Source of the DNA: Embleya scabrispora DSM 41855
Lineage (GTDB): Bacteria > Actinomycetota > Actinomycetes > Streptomycetales > Streptomycetaceae
NCBI RefSeq assembly: GCF_000372745.1
Contig: NZ_KB889561.1
Location: forward strand, 124,811 to 188,810
Reading direction: 5' to 3'
DNA: 64,000 nucleotides
The stretch's first letter is position 1. Each line of letters starts with the position of its first letter. Positions 7,491-16,462 of the stretch are shown here, piece after piece. Below the pieces are notes generated by a model. The model was not told the DNA's origin. It worked only from the letters and a program-made list of their open reading frames with translations, and did no database searches. Made by a program: the position numbers and the translations under genes.

Positions 7491-8900
7491 TCACGCCCCG
7501 CCCGTCGGATTCGCCGGCAGCAGACTCACGGTGCGGGTGGCGGTGTAGAAGTCCGCCGCGGCGCGGCCCTGTTCGCGCGGCCCATGACTGGATGCCTTCG
7601 TGCCGCCGAAGGGCAGGTGGAAGTCGACGCCGGTGGTGGGCGCATTGACCTTCACCAGGCCGGTGTCGATCCGGTCGACGACGGCGAGCGCGGCGTCCAG
7701 ATCGCGGGTGTGCACCGATGCCACCAGGCCGTGCGGCACGTCGCGGGCGAGCGCGATGGCGTGGTCCAGGTCGCTCGCGCGTTGGAGCACCGCGACGGGG
7801 CCGAAGATCTCCTCGCGGAGCGTGGCGTGTCCGGCCGGCACCTCCTCCAGGATGGTCGGGGTGGCGAACCACCCCGCACCGTCGTACGCCGGGCCCGTGG
7901 TCAACACCCGGCCGCCGGCCGCCGTCGCGGAGTCGATCGCGACGCGGACCCGGTCGCGGGCCGCCTCGGTGACCACCGGCCCGCACACCGTCGCGGCGTC
8001 GGCGGGGTCACCCACCGGCATGGCCCGGGCGGCGGCGTCCAGTGCCTCGCGCAGCGGATCGGCGTCGCCCACCACCACGATCCGCCGGGTGGCCGTGCAC
8101 TTTTGGCCGGCGTAGCCGAACGCCGCGGCGATCAGCTGGGCCGCGGTGGCGCGCACGTCGGCGTCCGGCAGGACCAGTGCGGCATTGCAGCCACCCATCT
8201 CGGCCTGGACCGGGACCCCGCGAGCGGTGCCGGCGCGGACCACGTCCAGGCCCACCGCGGTGGAGCCGGTGAACGAGACCACGTCCGCGGCCTCGACCAC
8301 GGCCGCGCCGGTGGCGGCCTCGCCCGGCAGCACGGCGAACAGGTCGGCGGGCAGGACCGCGTCGAGGAGTTCGGCCAGGCGCTGCGCGCAGCCGAGTGCC
8401 TGCGGGGCGGGCTTGAGCAGAACCGCGTTGCCCGTGGCCAACGCGGGCGCGGCCTTCCAGAGCGGGATGGCCAGCGGGAAGTTCCACGGGGTGACCAGCC
8501 CGGCCAGGCCGTACGGGCGACGCCGGGTCAGCAGCAGGCCGGGACCGGCGGCGGGCTCGTGCACGGAACCGACCGGGTCGTACACCTGCTGCGCGTTGTA
8601 GCGCAGGATGGCGATCGCGCGGGCGACCTCGCCGCGCGCCTCGGTGATCGGTTTGCCGACCTCGCGCACGATCAGGTCGGCGAATGCGTCGGCCGACGCG
8701 GTGAGCCGGTCGGCGGCGGCGCCGAGTGCGGCGCAGCGCGCCGAGGCCCCGGCCGACGCCCAGCCTCGCCCGGCGGCGCGGGCGCGTTCGGCGGCGCGGT
8801 GCACGTCCGCGGGCGACACCGCCGGGGCCTCGGCGACGAGTTCGCCGGGGTCGGCGGGGTTGTGGCTGCGTACGAGCGGTGTGGTGGACGTGGTGGTCAC
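7491..8900 (-). CDS. Aldehyde dehydrogenase, probable 2-oxoglutarate semialdehyde dehydrogenase
   Basis: NAD(P)-dependent oxidation of an aldehyde to an acid. Family motifs: GLAGLVTPWNFPLAIPLWK, SFTGSTAVG, the general base Glu234 in EMGGCNA and the nucleophile Cys268 in GYAGQKCTATRR; the C-terminal half carries EEIFGPVAVL and NAPTTGVDFHLPFGGTKASSHG. About 469 residues. Pairing with a DapA-family lyase is the known arrangement for 2-oxoglutarate semialdehyde dehydrogenases of hydroxyproline, arabinose or glucarate degradation. The frame stays open to 9050, but the GTG at 8900 (VTTTSTTPLV) with GAAGGG upstream is the natural start. Specificity is inferred from context. Confidence 0.88.
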   Translation of the reverse strand: MTTTSTTPLVRSHNPADPGELVAEAPAVSPADVHRAAERARAAGRGWASAGASARCAALGAAADRLTASADAFADLIVREVGKPITEARGEVARAIAILRYNAQQVYDPVGSVHEPAAGPGLLLTRRRPYGLAGLVTPWNFPLAIPLWKAAPALATGNAVLLKPAPQALGCAQRLAELLDAVLPADLFAVLPGEAATGAAVVEAADVVSFTGSTAVGLDVVRAGTARGVPVQAEMGGCNAALVLPDADVRATAAQLIAAAFGYAGQKCTATRRIVVVGDADPLREALDAAARAMPVGDPADAATVCGPVVTEAARDRVRVAIDSATAAGGRVLTTGPAYDGAGWFATPTILEEVPAGHATLREEIFGPVAVLQRASDLDHAIALARDVPHGLVASVHTRDLDAALAVVDRIDTGLVKVNAPTTGVDFHLPFGGTKASSHGPREQGRAAADFYTATRTVSLLPANPTGGA

Positions 8901-9083
8901 AACGGCAAGCCCTTCGGGAAGGGGTCGGTGGGTTCGGTGGGATCGAGCGGGTAAGGCGCGATTGCGGTGCGTGTGTCGACGGCGCAGCAGGCGTGGCAGC
9001 TCCGCATCGATCGGCTTACGACCGCGAACGCAGCGGAGCAGCAAGGGCATTGACGTTGCGTCAGGCGCGTCGGTCGGACCGGT

Positions 9084-9995
9084 TCAGCTCAGCCCGGCCG
9101 CGACCGCGCGCTCGGTCGCCAGGCGGATGGCCTGCTGCATCTCGGCGTTCAGCGGCCGGCGCGGCGGACGGGACGGGCCGCCGGGCTTGCCGACCACGTC
9201 CATCGACAACTTGATCGCCTGGACGAACTCGCTGCGGGTGTCCCAGCGCAGCAGCGGCTGCAGGATGTCGTACAGCTCCCGCGCCCGGGTCAGGTCGCCG
9301 GCGACGGCGGCGCGGTAGAGCTCGATGCAGGCGTGCGGCAGGACGTTGAGGAACCCGCCGATCCAGCCCTTGGCGCCGGCCACGGCCAGTTCCAGGAGCA
9401 CATCGTCGGCGCCGGCCAACAGGTCCAGTTCGGGGGCCAGTTCGGCGATCCGATAGGCGCGTCGGGTGTCGCCGCTGAACTCCTTGACGCCGACGATGTG
9501 GCCGTCGGCGTGCAGCTTGGCCAGCAGCTCGGGGCTCAGGTCCACCCGGGTGTCGAAGGGGTTGTTGTAGGCGACGATCGGCACGCCGATCGAGGCCACC
9601 TCGGCGTAGTGCGCGTGCACCTCGGCGTCGTCGGCACGGTAGGCGTTCGGCGGGAGCAGCATGACCGCCTTGGCGCCGGCCTCCGCGGCCTGCTCGGTCC
9701 AGCGACGGGCCTCGGCCGAGCCGTAGGCGGCGACGCCGGGCATGACCCGGTCTCCGCCCACCGCCTCGACCGCGACGCGGACCACCCGGGCCCGCTCCTG
9801 GGCGGTCAGGACCTGGTATTCGCCCAGGGAGCCGTTGGGCACCACGCCGTCGCACCCGGCGTCGACGAGCCCGCGCACGTGGTCGGCGAAGGCGTCGTAG
9901 TCGATGCTCAGGTCGGCGTGCAGGGGCAGTGGGGTGGCGACCATCAGGCCGCGCCACGGGTGGAGGGTGCGGTCGGTGGTGATCGCGTCGGACAT
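9084..9995 (-). CDS. DapA-family lyase, probable pyrroline-4-hydroxy-2-carboxylate deaminase
   Basis: Schiff-base lyase of the dihydrodipicolinate synthase family (TIM barrel). Schiff-base Lys171 is in GVKEFSGDT and Tyr143 in VAYNNP. The usual GTTGE is changed to GSLGE (residues 55-59), so it is not a lysine-biosynthetic DapA. Relatives include the Pyr4H2C deaminase of hydroxyproline degradation and 5-keto-4-deoxyglucarate dehydratase; both yield 2-oxoglutarate semialdehyde for the downstream dehydrogenase. The peptide importer and prolidase-type enzymes favour the hydroxyproline reading. ATG 9995 has AAGGAG six bases upstream. It is the first gene of the minus-strand arm. Hydroxyproline epimerase and dehydrogenase genes are not in the window. 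Confidence 0.82.
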   Translation of the reverse strand: MSDAITTDRTLHPWRGLMVATPLPLHADLSIDYDAFADHVRGLVDAGCDGVVPNGSLGEYQVLTAQERARVVRVAVEAVGGDRVMPGVAAYGSAEARRWTEQAAEAGAKAVMLLPPNAYRADDAEVHAHYAEVASIGVPIVAYNNPFDTRVDLSPELLAKLHADGHIVGVKEFSGDTRRAYRIAELAPELDLLAGADDVLLELAVAGAKGWIGGFLNVLPHACIELYRAAVAGDLTRARELYDILQPLLRWDTRSEFVQAIKLSMDVVGKPGGPSRPPRRPLNAEMQQAIRLATERAVAAGLS

Positions 9996-10359
9996 GGGGA
10001 CTCCTTGGCTTTCGGATCGGCTTGCGGCGTGGCTTTCGACGTCGAGGCCGGCATCGGCTCGGCATCGGGGACGCGGGACACGCAGGGCGTCGGTCGGGCC
10101 CCGCCCTCGGGGCCCGCATCCGGCGCATCCGCTTGAGTCACTCAGTACAATGTCACATTGCTCATCGCCGGCGCCAGACCCACCCTCGATCAACGTAGAC
10201 GATCGAGCGCGAGCTAAAACCGCAGGTGAATGGTAAAGCAATTGTAAATACAATGTCGCACCTCAAATGTGACACGACTCAGACCTTGACCATTGAGTCG
10301 GCCCTGGGCAGAGTTCCCCACCATTACCCACCCCGCCGCCTCCCGAGAGGCCCGCCGTC
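9996..10359. promoter_or_regulatory. Divergent control region of the peptide-use locus
   Basis: A 364-bp gap between the lyase arm and the importer arm. It contains CAATGT-C-ACATTG (10148-10160, perfect palindrome; the TACAATGT octamer spans 10146-10153) and ATTGTA-AA-TACAAT (10241-10254, perfect palindrome) overlapping a second TACAATGT (10249-10256). The stretch is unusually A/T-rich for this genome, as expected of promoters. Probable GntR-controlled divergent promoters. Confidence 0.6.
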
Positions 10360-11364
10360 ATGACCACGCTCGCGCCCCCCACGGATCCGCCGGTGGCCCC
10401 GGATCCGCCCGCCGCCGACACCGCCCCCACGGGGCTGCGCCCCTCGCAACTCGCCTGGCGTCGATTCCGCCGCGACCGCACCGGGATCGTCGCCGCGTGC
10501 GTCGTCGCCGTGTTCGTCGTCGCGGGCCTGGGCGCACCGCTGTTCGCCAAGTGGTACGGGCACGACCCCTACACCACCTACGGCCAGAACCGACCCGGCC
10601 TGCTCAACGAGTTCGGCTTCCCCGTCGCACCCAACGGCGGCATGTCCGGCGAGTTCTGGCTCGGCCTCGAACCCGGCCTCGGCCGGGACGTGCTCACCCA
10701 ACTGCTCTACGGCATCCGCACCTCGCTGCTCATCTCGCTGGCCGTGGTCGCGATCGTCACCGTGCTCGGCGTGCTCGTCGGGGTGACCGCCGGCTACCTC
10801 GGCGGCGGCGCCGACTACCTCGTGGGCCGCGTCATCGACGTCATGCTCAGCTTCCCGTCGACGCTCTTCTTCATCGCCTTCACCCCGGTGGTGACCTCGC
10901 TGCTGACCCACCCGGGCGAGCAGATGTCCCCGCTGCTGCGGGGGGCGGTCATCGTCGCGGTGCTCTCCGCGTTCGGCTGGGCCTCGGTGGCGCGCCTGTT
11001 GCGCGGTCAGGTGCTCTCCCTGCGCAGCCGCGAATACGTCGAGGCGGCACGGGTGATCGGCGCCTCGCCCGGCCGCGTCGTGCTGCGCGAGCTGCTGCCC
11101 AACCTGGTCACCCCGATCCTGGTCAGCGCCTCGATGGCGGTGCCGACCTACGTGACCACCGAGGCCGCGCTGTCCTACCTGGGCGTGGGCATGGTCGAGC
11201 CCACGCCCGACTGGGGGCGGATGTTGCTCAAGGGCGCCGAGGTCTACAGGACCGACATCACCTACATGTGCGTCCCCGGCATCTCGATGCTCGTCTTCGT
11301 CGTCGCCTTCAACCTGTTCGGCGACTCGGTCCGCGACGCGCTCGATCCCAAGAGCGACCGCTGA
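10360..11364 (+). CDS. Peptide ABC importer permease, DppC/OppC type
   Basis: Inner-membrane permease of a dipeptide/oligopeptide importer. A proline-rich cytoplasmic N-terminus is followed by the DppC signature RRFRRDRTGIVAACVVAVFVVAGLGAPLF and five further helices. The EAA coupling loop reads EYVEAARVIGASPGRVVLRELLPN (about residues 226-249), and DALDPKSDR is the usual C-terminal end of DppC proteins. It is first in the operon; more often DppB precedes DppC, and here the two permeases are separated by the binding-protein gene, an uncommon order. Substrate peptides cannot be read from the sequence. Confidence 0.9.
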   Translation: MTTLAPPTDPPVAPDPPAADTAPTGLRPSQLAWRRFRRDRTGIVAACVVAVFVVAGLGAPLFAKWYGHDPYTTYGQNRPGLLNEFGFPVAPNGGMSGEFWLGLEPGLGRDVLTQLLYGIRTSLLISLAVVAIVTVLGVLVGVTAGYLGGGADYLVGRVIDVMLSFPSTLFFIAFTPVVTSLLTHPGEQMSPLLRGAVIVAVLSAFGWASVARLLRGQVLSLRSREYVEAARVIGASPGRVVLRELLPNLVTPILVSASMAVPTYVTTEAALSYLGVGMVEPTPDWGRMLLKGAEVYRTDITYMCVPGISMLVFVVAFNLFGDSVRDALDPKSDR

Positions 11365-11435
11365 GCCCTCGGCGCCGCGCACGGCACCGGTCCCCTCGCC
11401 ACACCGCACTCGCACGGCAACCCTCGGAAGGAACC

Positions 11436-13202
11436 ATGAATCCTCGCCGCAGACCCACTCGCCTCACCCGAACCGCGCTCGCCACGCTCGCCCTCACCCT
11501 CGGCGCGACCGCCTGTTCCGGCGGCGGCGGCAGCCCCGACAGCAAAGGGCCCGCCAAGGGTGCCCCCAAGGCCCAGGTGCGCGCCGTGTCGATCGGCGCC
11601 GCCGCCGAGTCGAAGGGCCCGGCCAAGGAACTCGCCGGGGCCAAGCCCGGCGGCACCGCCACGGTGCTGGAGCGCGCCGACTTCAACCACCTGGACCCGG
11701 CACGCGTCTACGTCTCGCACGAGCAGACGGCCGAGTTGCTGATCTCGCGCCAACTCACCACGTACAAGCAGGAGGGCGACCACACCACCCTGGTCGGCGA
11801 CCTGGCCACCGACACCGGGACCAGCCCCGACGGCGGCAAGACCTGGACCTTCACCCTCAAGGACGGGCTCAAGTACGAGGACGGATCGCCGATCACCGCG
11901 CAGGACGTCAAGTACGGCATCGAGCGCTCGTTCGCCAAGGAGATCACCGGCGGCCCGACCTGGATCCAGGAATGGCTCGTCGGCAACTCCGACTTCCGCT
12001 CGGTGTACGACGGCCCCTACGGCGGGCGCGAACTGGACGCGATCAAGACCCCCGACGCGCGCACCATCACCTTCGCGCTCCCCGCCCCACGCGGTGACTT
12101 CCCGTTCGCGGTGGCGATGCACACCAGCACCCCGGTGCCGCGCGCCAAGGACACCAAACTGGAGTACGACAAGCACCCGTTCTCCAGCGGTCCCTACAAG
12201 ATCTCCGCCCGCGAGATCGACAAGTCCATGACGATGGTCCGCAACGAGCACTGGGACCCGAACACCGACGCGGTCCGGCACGCCTACCCCGACCAGTGGA
12301 AGTTCGAGTTCGGCGCGTCCAACCAGCAGATCAACGAACGGCTGATCGCGGCCAACGGCGGCGACCGCACGGCGATGACCTTCCGCGTCGCGGTGGGTCG
12401 CGAGGTCGCCCAACAGGTGCTCACCACACCGGACTTGAAGGCCCGAACGGCGGACGCGGCCACCCCGTACACCGAGTACTTCGAGATCAACAACCGTCGC
12501 CAGACCAACCCGAAGGTGCGCCAGGCGCTGATCGCGGCATTCCCCAAGGAGCAGGTGCGGCAGATCCTGGGCGGCCCCGCCTACGGCGAGTTCGCCACCA
12601 CGCTGATGGGCCCGACGGTGCTCGGCTTCGAACCCTTCGACCTGGCCGGCGTACCCAACACCGGTGACCCGGCCAAGGCCAAGCAGTTGCTCGCCGAGGC
12701 CGGCACCCCCAACCCCACCATCACCTACGCGTACAACCAGACCCCGCTGTGGGAACAGGTCTCGGTGACCATCGTCCAGGCCCTGCAGCAGGCCGGCTTC
12801 AAGGTGGTTCCGCAGCCGATCAACGACAAGAGCTACTACACCGAGATCGGCCGCATGGACAACAAGTACGACCTGTACTGGTCCGGCTGGGGCGCCGACT
12901 GGCCCAGCGCCGCCACCGTACTCCCGGCCAAGTTCGACGGCCGCAAGATCATCGACGACGGCTCCGTCTACAACCTCTACAACAACCCCGCGATGAGCAC
13001 CGAGATGGATCGCATCACCGCGATGTCGGACGTCGTGGCGGCGGGCAAGGAGTGGTCGAACCTGGAGAAGAAGATCATGGCCGAGTCCCCGGTGGTGCCA
13101 TTCGTGTATCGGCGCCAACTGACCCTGTACGGCCCCGGTCTGGGCGGCGTACGCGTCGGCTTCATCGGCTCGACCTATCCGATCGACGTCTGGGTCAAGT
13201 AG
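11436..13202 (+). CDS. Peptide-binding lipoprotein (SBP family 5) of the importer
   Basis: Extracytoplasmic binding lipoprotein that delivers peptides to the importer. The signal peptide runs MNPRRRP...LATLALTLGATAC with the lipidated Cys at residue 25, then a Gly/Ser-rich linker. Family-5 features include GGTATVLERADFNHLDPARVY, DGLKYEDGSPITAQDVKYGIERS and, near the end, DLYWSGWGADWPSAATVLP. Length 588 is normal. GGAAGGA sits just before the start ATG at 11436; the longer upstream open frame is a shadow of the permease gene. A strong hairpin follows the gene. Confidence 0.92.
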   Translation: MNPRRRPTRLTRTALATLALTLGATACSGGGGSPDSKGPAKGAPKAQVRAVSIGAAAESKGPAKELAGAKPGGTATVLERADFNHLDPARVYVSHEQTAELLISRQLTTYKQEGDHTTLVGDLATDTGTSPDGGKTWTFTLKDGLKYEDGSPITAQDVKYGIERSFAKEITGGPTWIQEWLVGNSDFRSVYDGPYGGRELDAIKTPDARTITFALPAPRGDFPFAVAMHTSTPVPRAKDTKLEYDKHPFSSGPYKISAREIDKSMTMVRNEHWDPNTDAVRHAYPDQWKFEFGASNQQINERLIAANGGDRTAMTFRVAVGREVAQQVLTTPDLKARTADAATPYTEYFEINNRRQTNPKVRQALIAAFPKEQVRQILGGPAYGEFATTLMGPTVLGFEPFDLAGVPNTGDPAKAKQLLAEAGTPNPTITYAYNQTPLWEQVSVTIVQALQQAGFKVVPQPINDKSYYTEIGRMDNKYDLYWSGWGADWPSAATVLPAKFDGRKIIDDGSVYNLYNNPAMSTEMDRITAMSDVVAAGKEWSNLEKKIMAESPVVPFVYRRQLTLYGPGLGGVRVGFIGSTYPIDVWVK

Positions 13203-13228
13203 CCCCGGGCGGGGCTGCCGCGGCCGCC

Positions 13229-13266
13229 GGCGCGGGCGGGAAGACTCGCCGCTTCCCGCCCGCGCC
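13229..13266 (+). terminator. Intra-operon hairpin after the binding-protein gene
   Basis: Perfect 15-bp stem, arms 13229-13243 and 13252-13266, loop of 8 nt. It sits between the binding-protein and DppB genes, where partial termination or 3'-end protection commonly makes the binding protein more abundant than the membrane parts. Confidence 0.7.
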
Positions 13267-13319
13267 GCCCGCGCCGGGCCGCCCGGCCACTCCCCGGTCC
13301 GACCTCCAGTGAGGGCCCC

Positions 13320-14294
13320 ATGTTCCGATTCCTGGTGCAGCGACTACTCGGCGCCGCACTGATCCTGTTCGTCGTCTTCACCGTCACCTTCTTCCTGTTC
13401 TTCGCGATGCCGGACGACCCGGCCCGCCTGTCCTGCGGCAAGACCTGCACGCCCGAGACGCTCGCCCTGATCCGACGCGACCTGGGCCTGGACGCGTCGG
13501 TACCGATGCAGTACTGGCACTACATCGTGGGCGTCTTCGCCGGGCGCGACTTCGGCTCCTCGCACTGCTCCGCGCCGTGCCTGGGCTACTCGTTCGTCAA
13601 CCACGAGCCCGTGCTCGACACCCTGCTCGACCGTTTCCCCGCCACTCTTTCGCTGGCCCTGGGCGCCTCGGTGATCTTCCTCGGCGGCGGCATCATGATC
13701 GGCATGCTCGCGGCGCTGCGGCGCGGCACCTGGCTGGACAAGTCCACGATGGCGTTCTCGCTGATCGGGGCGTCGGTCACGATCCAATTCCTCGGGGTGA
13801 TCGCCCGCTACGTCCTGGTCGACGAGCTGCGCTGGCTGCCCAAACCCGAGTACCTCCCGTTCACCGACGATCCCGGCGGATGGACGGGCGGGCTCCTGTT
13901 GCCCTGGCTGACCCTGGCCTGCGTACAGGCCGCGGTGTATGCGCGCTTGACCCGGGCGTCGATGATCGACGCGCTCGGCGAGGATCACGTACGTACCGTC
14001 CGGGCCAAGGGATTGACGTCCCGTCAGGTCTATTTCAAACACGCGTGGCGCGGCGCGATCACCCCGGTGGTGACCGTCTACGGCATCGAACTCGGCGTCC
14101 TGCTCGGCGGCGCGGTGGTCACCGAGACCACCTTCAACATCCCCGGCATCGGCAAACTCGCGGTGAACGCGGTCGCCAACTCCGACCTGCCGATGATCAC
14201 CGGCGTGGTGCTGATCGCCGCCACCGCGATGGTGCTCGCCAACGTCGCGGTGGACGCCGTGTACGCCGTCATCGACCCCAGGGTGCGTGTGTGA
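13320..14294 (+). CDS. Peptide ABC importer permease, DppB/OppB type
   Basis: Second permease. The start MFRFLVQRLLGAALILFVVFTVTFFLFFAMPDDPA is a typical DppB N-terminus. The periplasmic loop carries four Cys (SCGKTCTPET and SHCSAPCLG), which may form disulfides. The coupling loop reads DHVRTVRAKGLTSRQVYFKHAWRGAITPVVT, and the C-terminus has TTFNIPGIGKLAVNAVANSDLPMI. Its stop overlaps the next start (TGATG at 14292-14296), so translation is coupled to the first ATPase gene. Confidence 0.92.
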   Translation: MFRFLVQRLLGAALILFVVFTVTFFLFFAMPDDPARLSCGKTCTPETLALIRRDLGLDASVPMQYWHYIVGVFAGRDFGSSHCSAPCLGYSFVNHEPVLDTLLDRFPATLSLALGASVIFLGGGIMIGMLAALRRGTWLDKSTMAFSLIGASVTIQFLGVIARYVLVDELRWLPKPEYLPFTDDPGGWTGGLLLPWLTLACVQAAVYARLTRASMIDALGEDHVRTVRAKGLTSRQVYFKHAWRGAITPVVTVYGIELGVLLGGAVVTETTFNIPGIGKLAVNAVANSDLPMITGVVLIAATAMVLANVAVDAVYAVIDPRVRV

Positions 14295-15334
14295 TGACCC
14301 CTCCCCTGCTCGCGGTTCGCGACCTGCGGGTGCGCTTCGCCACCGAGGGCGGCGTGGTCAAGGCCGTCGACGGCGTCTCCTTCGACGTCGAACGCGGCCG
14401 CACGCTCGGCATCGTCGGCGAGTCCGGTTCCGGCAAGAGCGTCACCAACCTGACCCTGCTCGGGCTGCACAATCCCGCCCGCACCACCATCGAGGGCAGC
14501 GCGGTCCTGGACGGGACGGAACTGGTCGGCGCGCCCGAACGCACCCTGCGCGACCTGCGCGGGCAGCGTGTGTCGATGGTCTTCCAGGACCCGCTCACCG
14601 CCCTGTCGCCCTACTTCACCGTCGGCGCGCAGATCGTCGAGACCTACCGCAGGCACACCGGCGCCGGCCGGCGCGAGGCCAAGGCGCGCGCCGTCGAGAT
14701 GCTGGACCGGGTCGGCATCCCGCAACCCGAGCGCCGGGCCCGCGAGTACCCCCACCAGTTCTCCGGCGGCATGCGCCAGCGCGCGATGATCGCCATGGCG
14801 CTGGTGTGCGACCCCGATCTGCTGATCGCCGACGAGCCCACCACCGCGCTCGACGTCACCGTGCAGGCCCAGATCCTGGATCTGCTCGCGGAGTTGCAGG
14901 AGCAGTTGGGCACCGCGATCATCCTGGTCACCCACGACCTGGGGGTGGTGGCGGACGTCGCCGACGACGTGCTCGTGATGTACGCGGGCCGCGCGGTCGA
15001 GTTCGGCCCGGTCGCCGAGGTCCTGGACACGCCCAGACATCCGTACACCCGGGGCCTGCTCGCCTCGGTCCCGCGCCTGTCCGACGCCCTGGACCGGCCG
15101 CTGCAACCGGTGCCCGGCTCGCCGCCCAGCCTGCTCGACCCGCCGTCCGGCTGCGCCTTCCACCCGCGCTGCGCGCACGCGGTCGACGGGCCCGAGGCGC
15201 CGTGCCGCACGGTGCTACCCCTGTTGACGCGAGCACAGGCGGCCTCCGGCGGCAGCGGGCACGCCGCCGCATGCCACCTGGAGGCGGCGCCGGGCACCGC
15301 GGCGCCGACGGACCTGCAAGGAGCCACTCCATGA
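14294..15334 (+). CDS. Peptide ABC importer ATPase, DppD/OppD type
   Basis: Powers the importer. Walker A GESGSGKS near residues 42-49, Q-loop [11 protein letters not shown], signature FSGGMRQR, Walker [13 protein letters not shown], switch His in VTHDLGVV. The C-terminal oligopeptide-ABC domain contains the conserved [14 protein letters not shown], a Cys motif of this family. It overlaps both neighbours by four bases (ATGA type), showing a tight operon. Length 346 is normal. Confidence 0.93.
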   Translation: MTPPLLAVRDLRVRFATEGGVVKAVDGVSFDVERGRTLGIVGESGSGKSVTNLTLLGLHNPARTTIEGSAVLDGTELVGAPERTLRDLRGQRVSMVFQDPLTALSPYFTVGAQIVETYRRHTGAGRREAKARAVEMLDRVGIPQPERRAREYPHQFSGGMRQRAMIAMALVCDPDLLIADEPTTALDVTVQAQILDLLAELQEQLGTAIILVTHDLGVVADVADDVLVMYAGRAVEFGPVAEVLDTPRHPYTRGLLASVPRLSDALDRPLQPVPGSPPSLLDPPSGCAFHPRCAHAVDGPEAPCRTVLPLLTRAQAASGGSGHAAACHLEAAPGTAAPTDLQGATP

Positions 15335-16401
15335 ACGCCACGTCGCTCGACAAGTCCGAGCCGCCGCTGCTGCGGGTGAGCGGACTGACCAAGCACTTCC
15401 CCACCAGTCGGAGTCTGCTGGGCCGTCGGGCCGGGGCCGTGCGCGCGGTCGACGGCATCGACCTCACCGTCGGGGCCGGGCAGAGCCTCGGCCTGGTCGG
15501 CGAATCCGGCTGCGGCAAGTCCACGACCGGGCGGCTGATCACCCGACTGCTCGAACCCGGCGCGGGCACCATCGAGTACCGCGGCCGCGACATCACGCAC
15601 GCCTCGCGCCGCCAGCTGGCGCCGATCCGCGCGCAGATCCAGATGATCTTCCAGGACCCGTACTCCTCGCTGAACCCGCGGCAGACCATCGGCACCATCC
15701 TGCGTGCCCCGCTGGACGTCAACGACATCGACCCGCCCGGCGGACGCGACCGCCGGATCGAGGAACTCCTGGCGACCGTCGGCCTCAACCCCGAGCACCG
15801 CAACCGCTTCCCGCACGAGTTCTCCGGCGGGCAGCGGCAACGCATCGGCATCGCCCGGGCGCTCGCCGCCGGACCCAGCCTGATCGTCGCGGACGAGCCG
15901 GTGTCCGCGCTGGATGTGTCCATCCAGGCGCAGGTGATCAACCTGCTCGAGGAACTGCGCCGCGACCTGGGCATCGCGTTCGTGTTCATCGCGCACGACC
16001 TGGCCGTGGTGCGGCACTTCTGCGACCGGGTGGTGGTGATGTACCTGGGACGCGTGGTGGAGAGCGCGGATCGCGAGTCGCTGTACGAGCGGGCGCATCA
16101 CCCGTACACCCAGGCGCTGTTGTCCGCCGTACCCGGTGCGACCGGCCCGGACGGCACCCGACTGGAGCGCATCCGACTCAGCGGGGACGTACCCAGCCCG
16201 ATCGACCCGCCCTCGGGCTGCCGCTTCCGCACTCGCTGCCACAAGGCACAGGACGTGTGCGCGATGGTCGAACCCCCGCTGACCGCGGTGGCCGGCGGGC
16301 CCGGCCACGAAGTGGCCTGCCACTTCCCCGAACCCGTCAAGGTCGGGTCCGCGAAGATCCCGGCGCCGGCGGCGCCCGCTCAGCCGAGCCGGACCTCCTG
16401 A
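15331..16401 (+). CDS. Peptide ABC importer ATPase, DppF/OppF type
   Basis: Second ATPase of the importer. N-terminal [33 protein letters not shown] is typical of DppF. Walker [11 protein letters not shown]-loop [12 protein letters not shown], signature FSGGQRQR, Walker [13 protein letters not shown], switch IAHDLAVV, and C-terminal Cys motif [24 protein letters not shown] lies upstream of the ATG at 15331, which overlaps the DppD stop. Length 356. Confidence 0.93.
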   Translation: MNATSLDKSEPPLLRVSGLTKHFPTSRSLLGRRAGAVRAVDGIDLTVGAGQSLGLVGESGCGKSTTGRLITRLLEPGAGTIEYRGRDITHASRRQLAPIRAQIQMIFQDPYSSLNPRQTIGTILRAPLDVNDIDPPGGRDRRIEELLATVGLNPEHRNRFPHEFSGGQRQRIGIARALAAGPSLIVADEPVSALDVSIQAQVINLLEELRRDLGIAFVFIAHDLAVVRHFCDRVVVMYLGRVVESADRESLYERAHHPYTQALLSAVPGATGPDGTRLERIRLSGDVPSPIDPPSGCRFRTRCHKAQDVCAMVEPPLTAVAGGPGHEVACHFPEPVKVGSAKIPAPAAPAQPSRTS

Positions 16402-16462
16402 TACCCGGTGCGCGCGACCCGGTCCACGCACCGCCCGAACCCACCGGAAGGACAGGGAATCC

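Noticed and set aside
9084-9995. Lysine-biosynthesis dihydrodipicolinate synthase (DapA)
   Set aside because: The GTTGE motif is GSLGE and the gene sits with an aldehyde dehydrogenase, a catabolic regulator and peptide-use genes.
11262-13118. 618-residue minus-strand reading frame
   Set aside because: Exact antisense of the peptide-binding lipoprotein gene; low-complexity Val/Gly/Arg composition.
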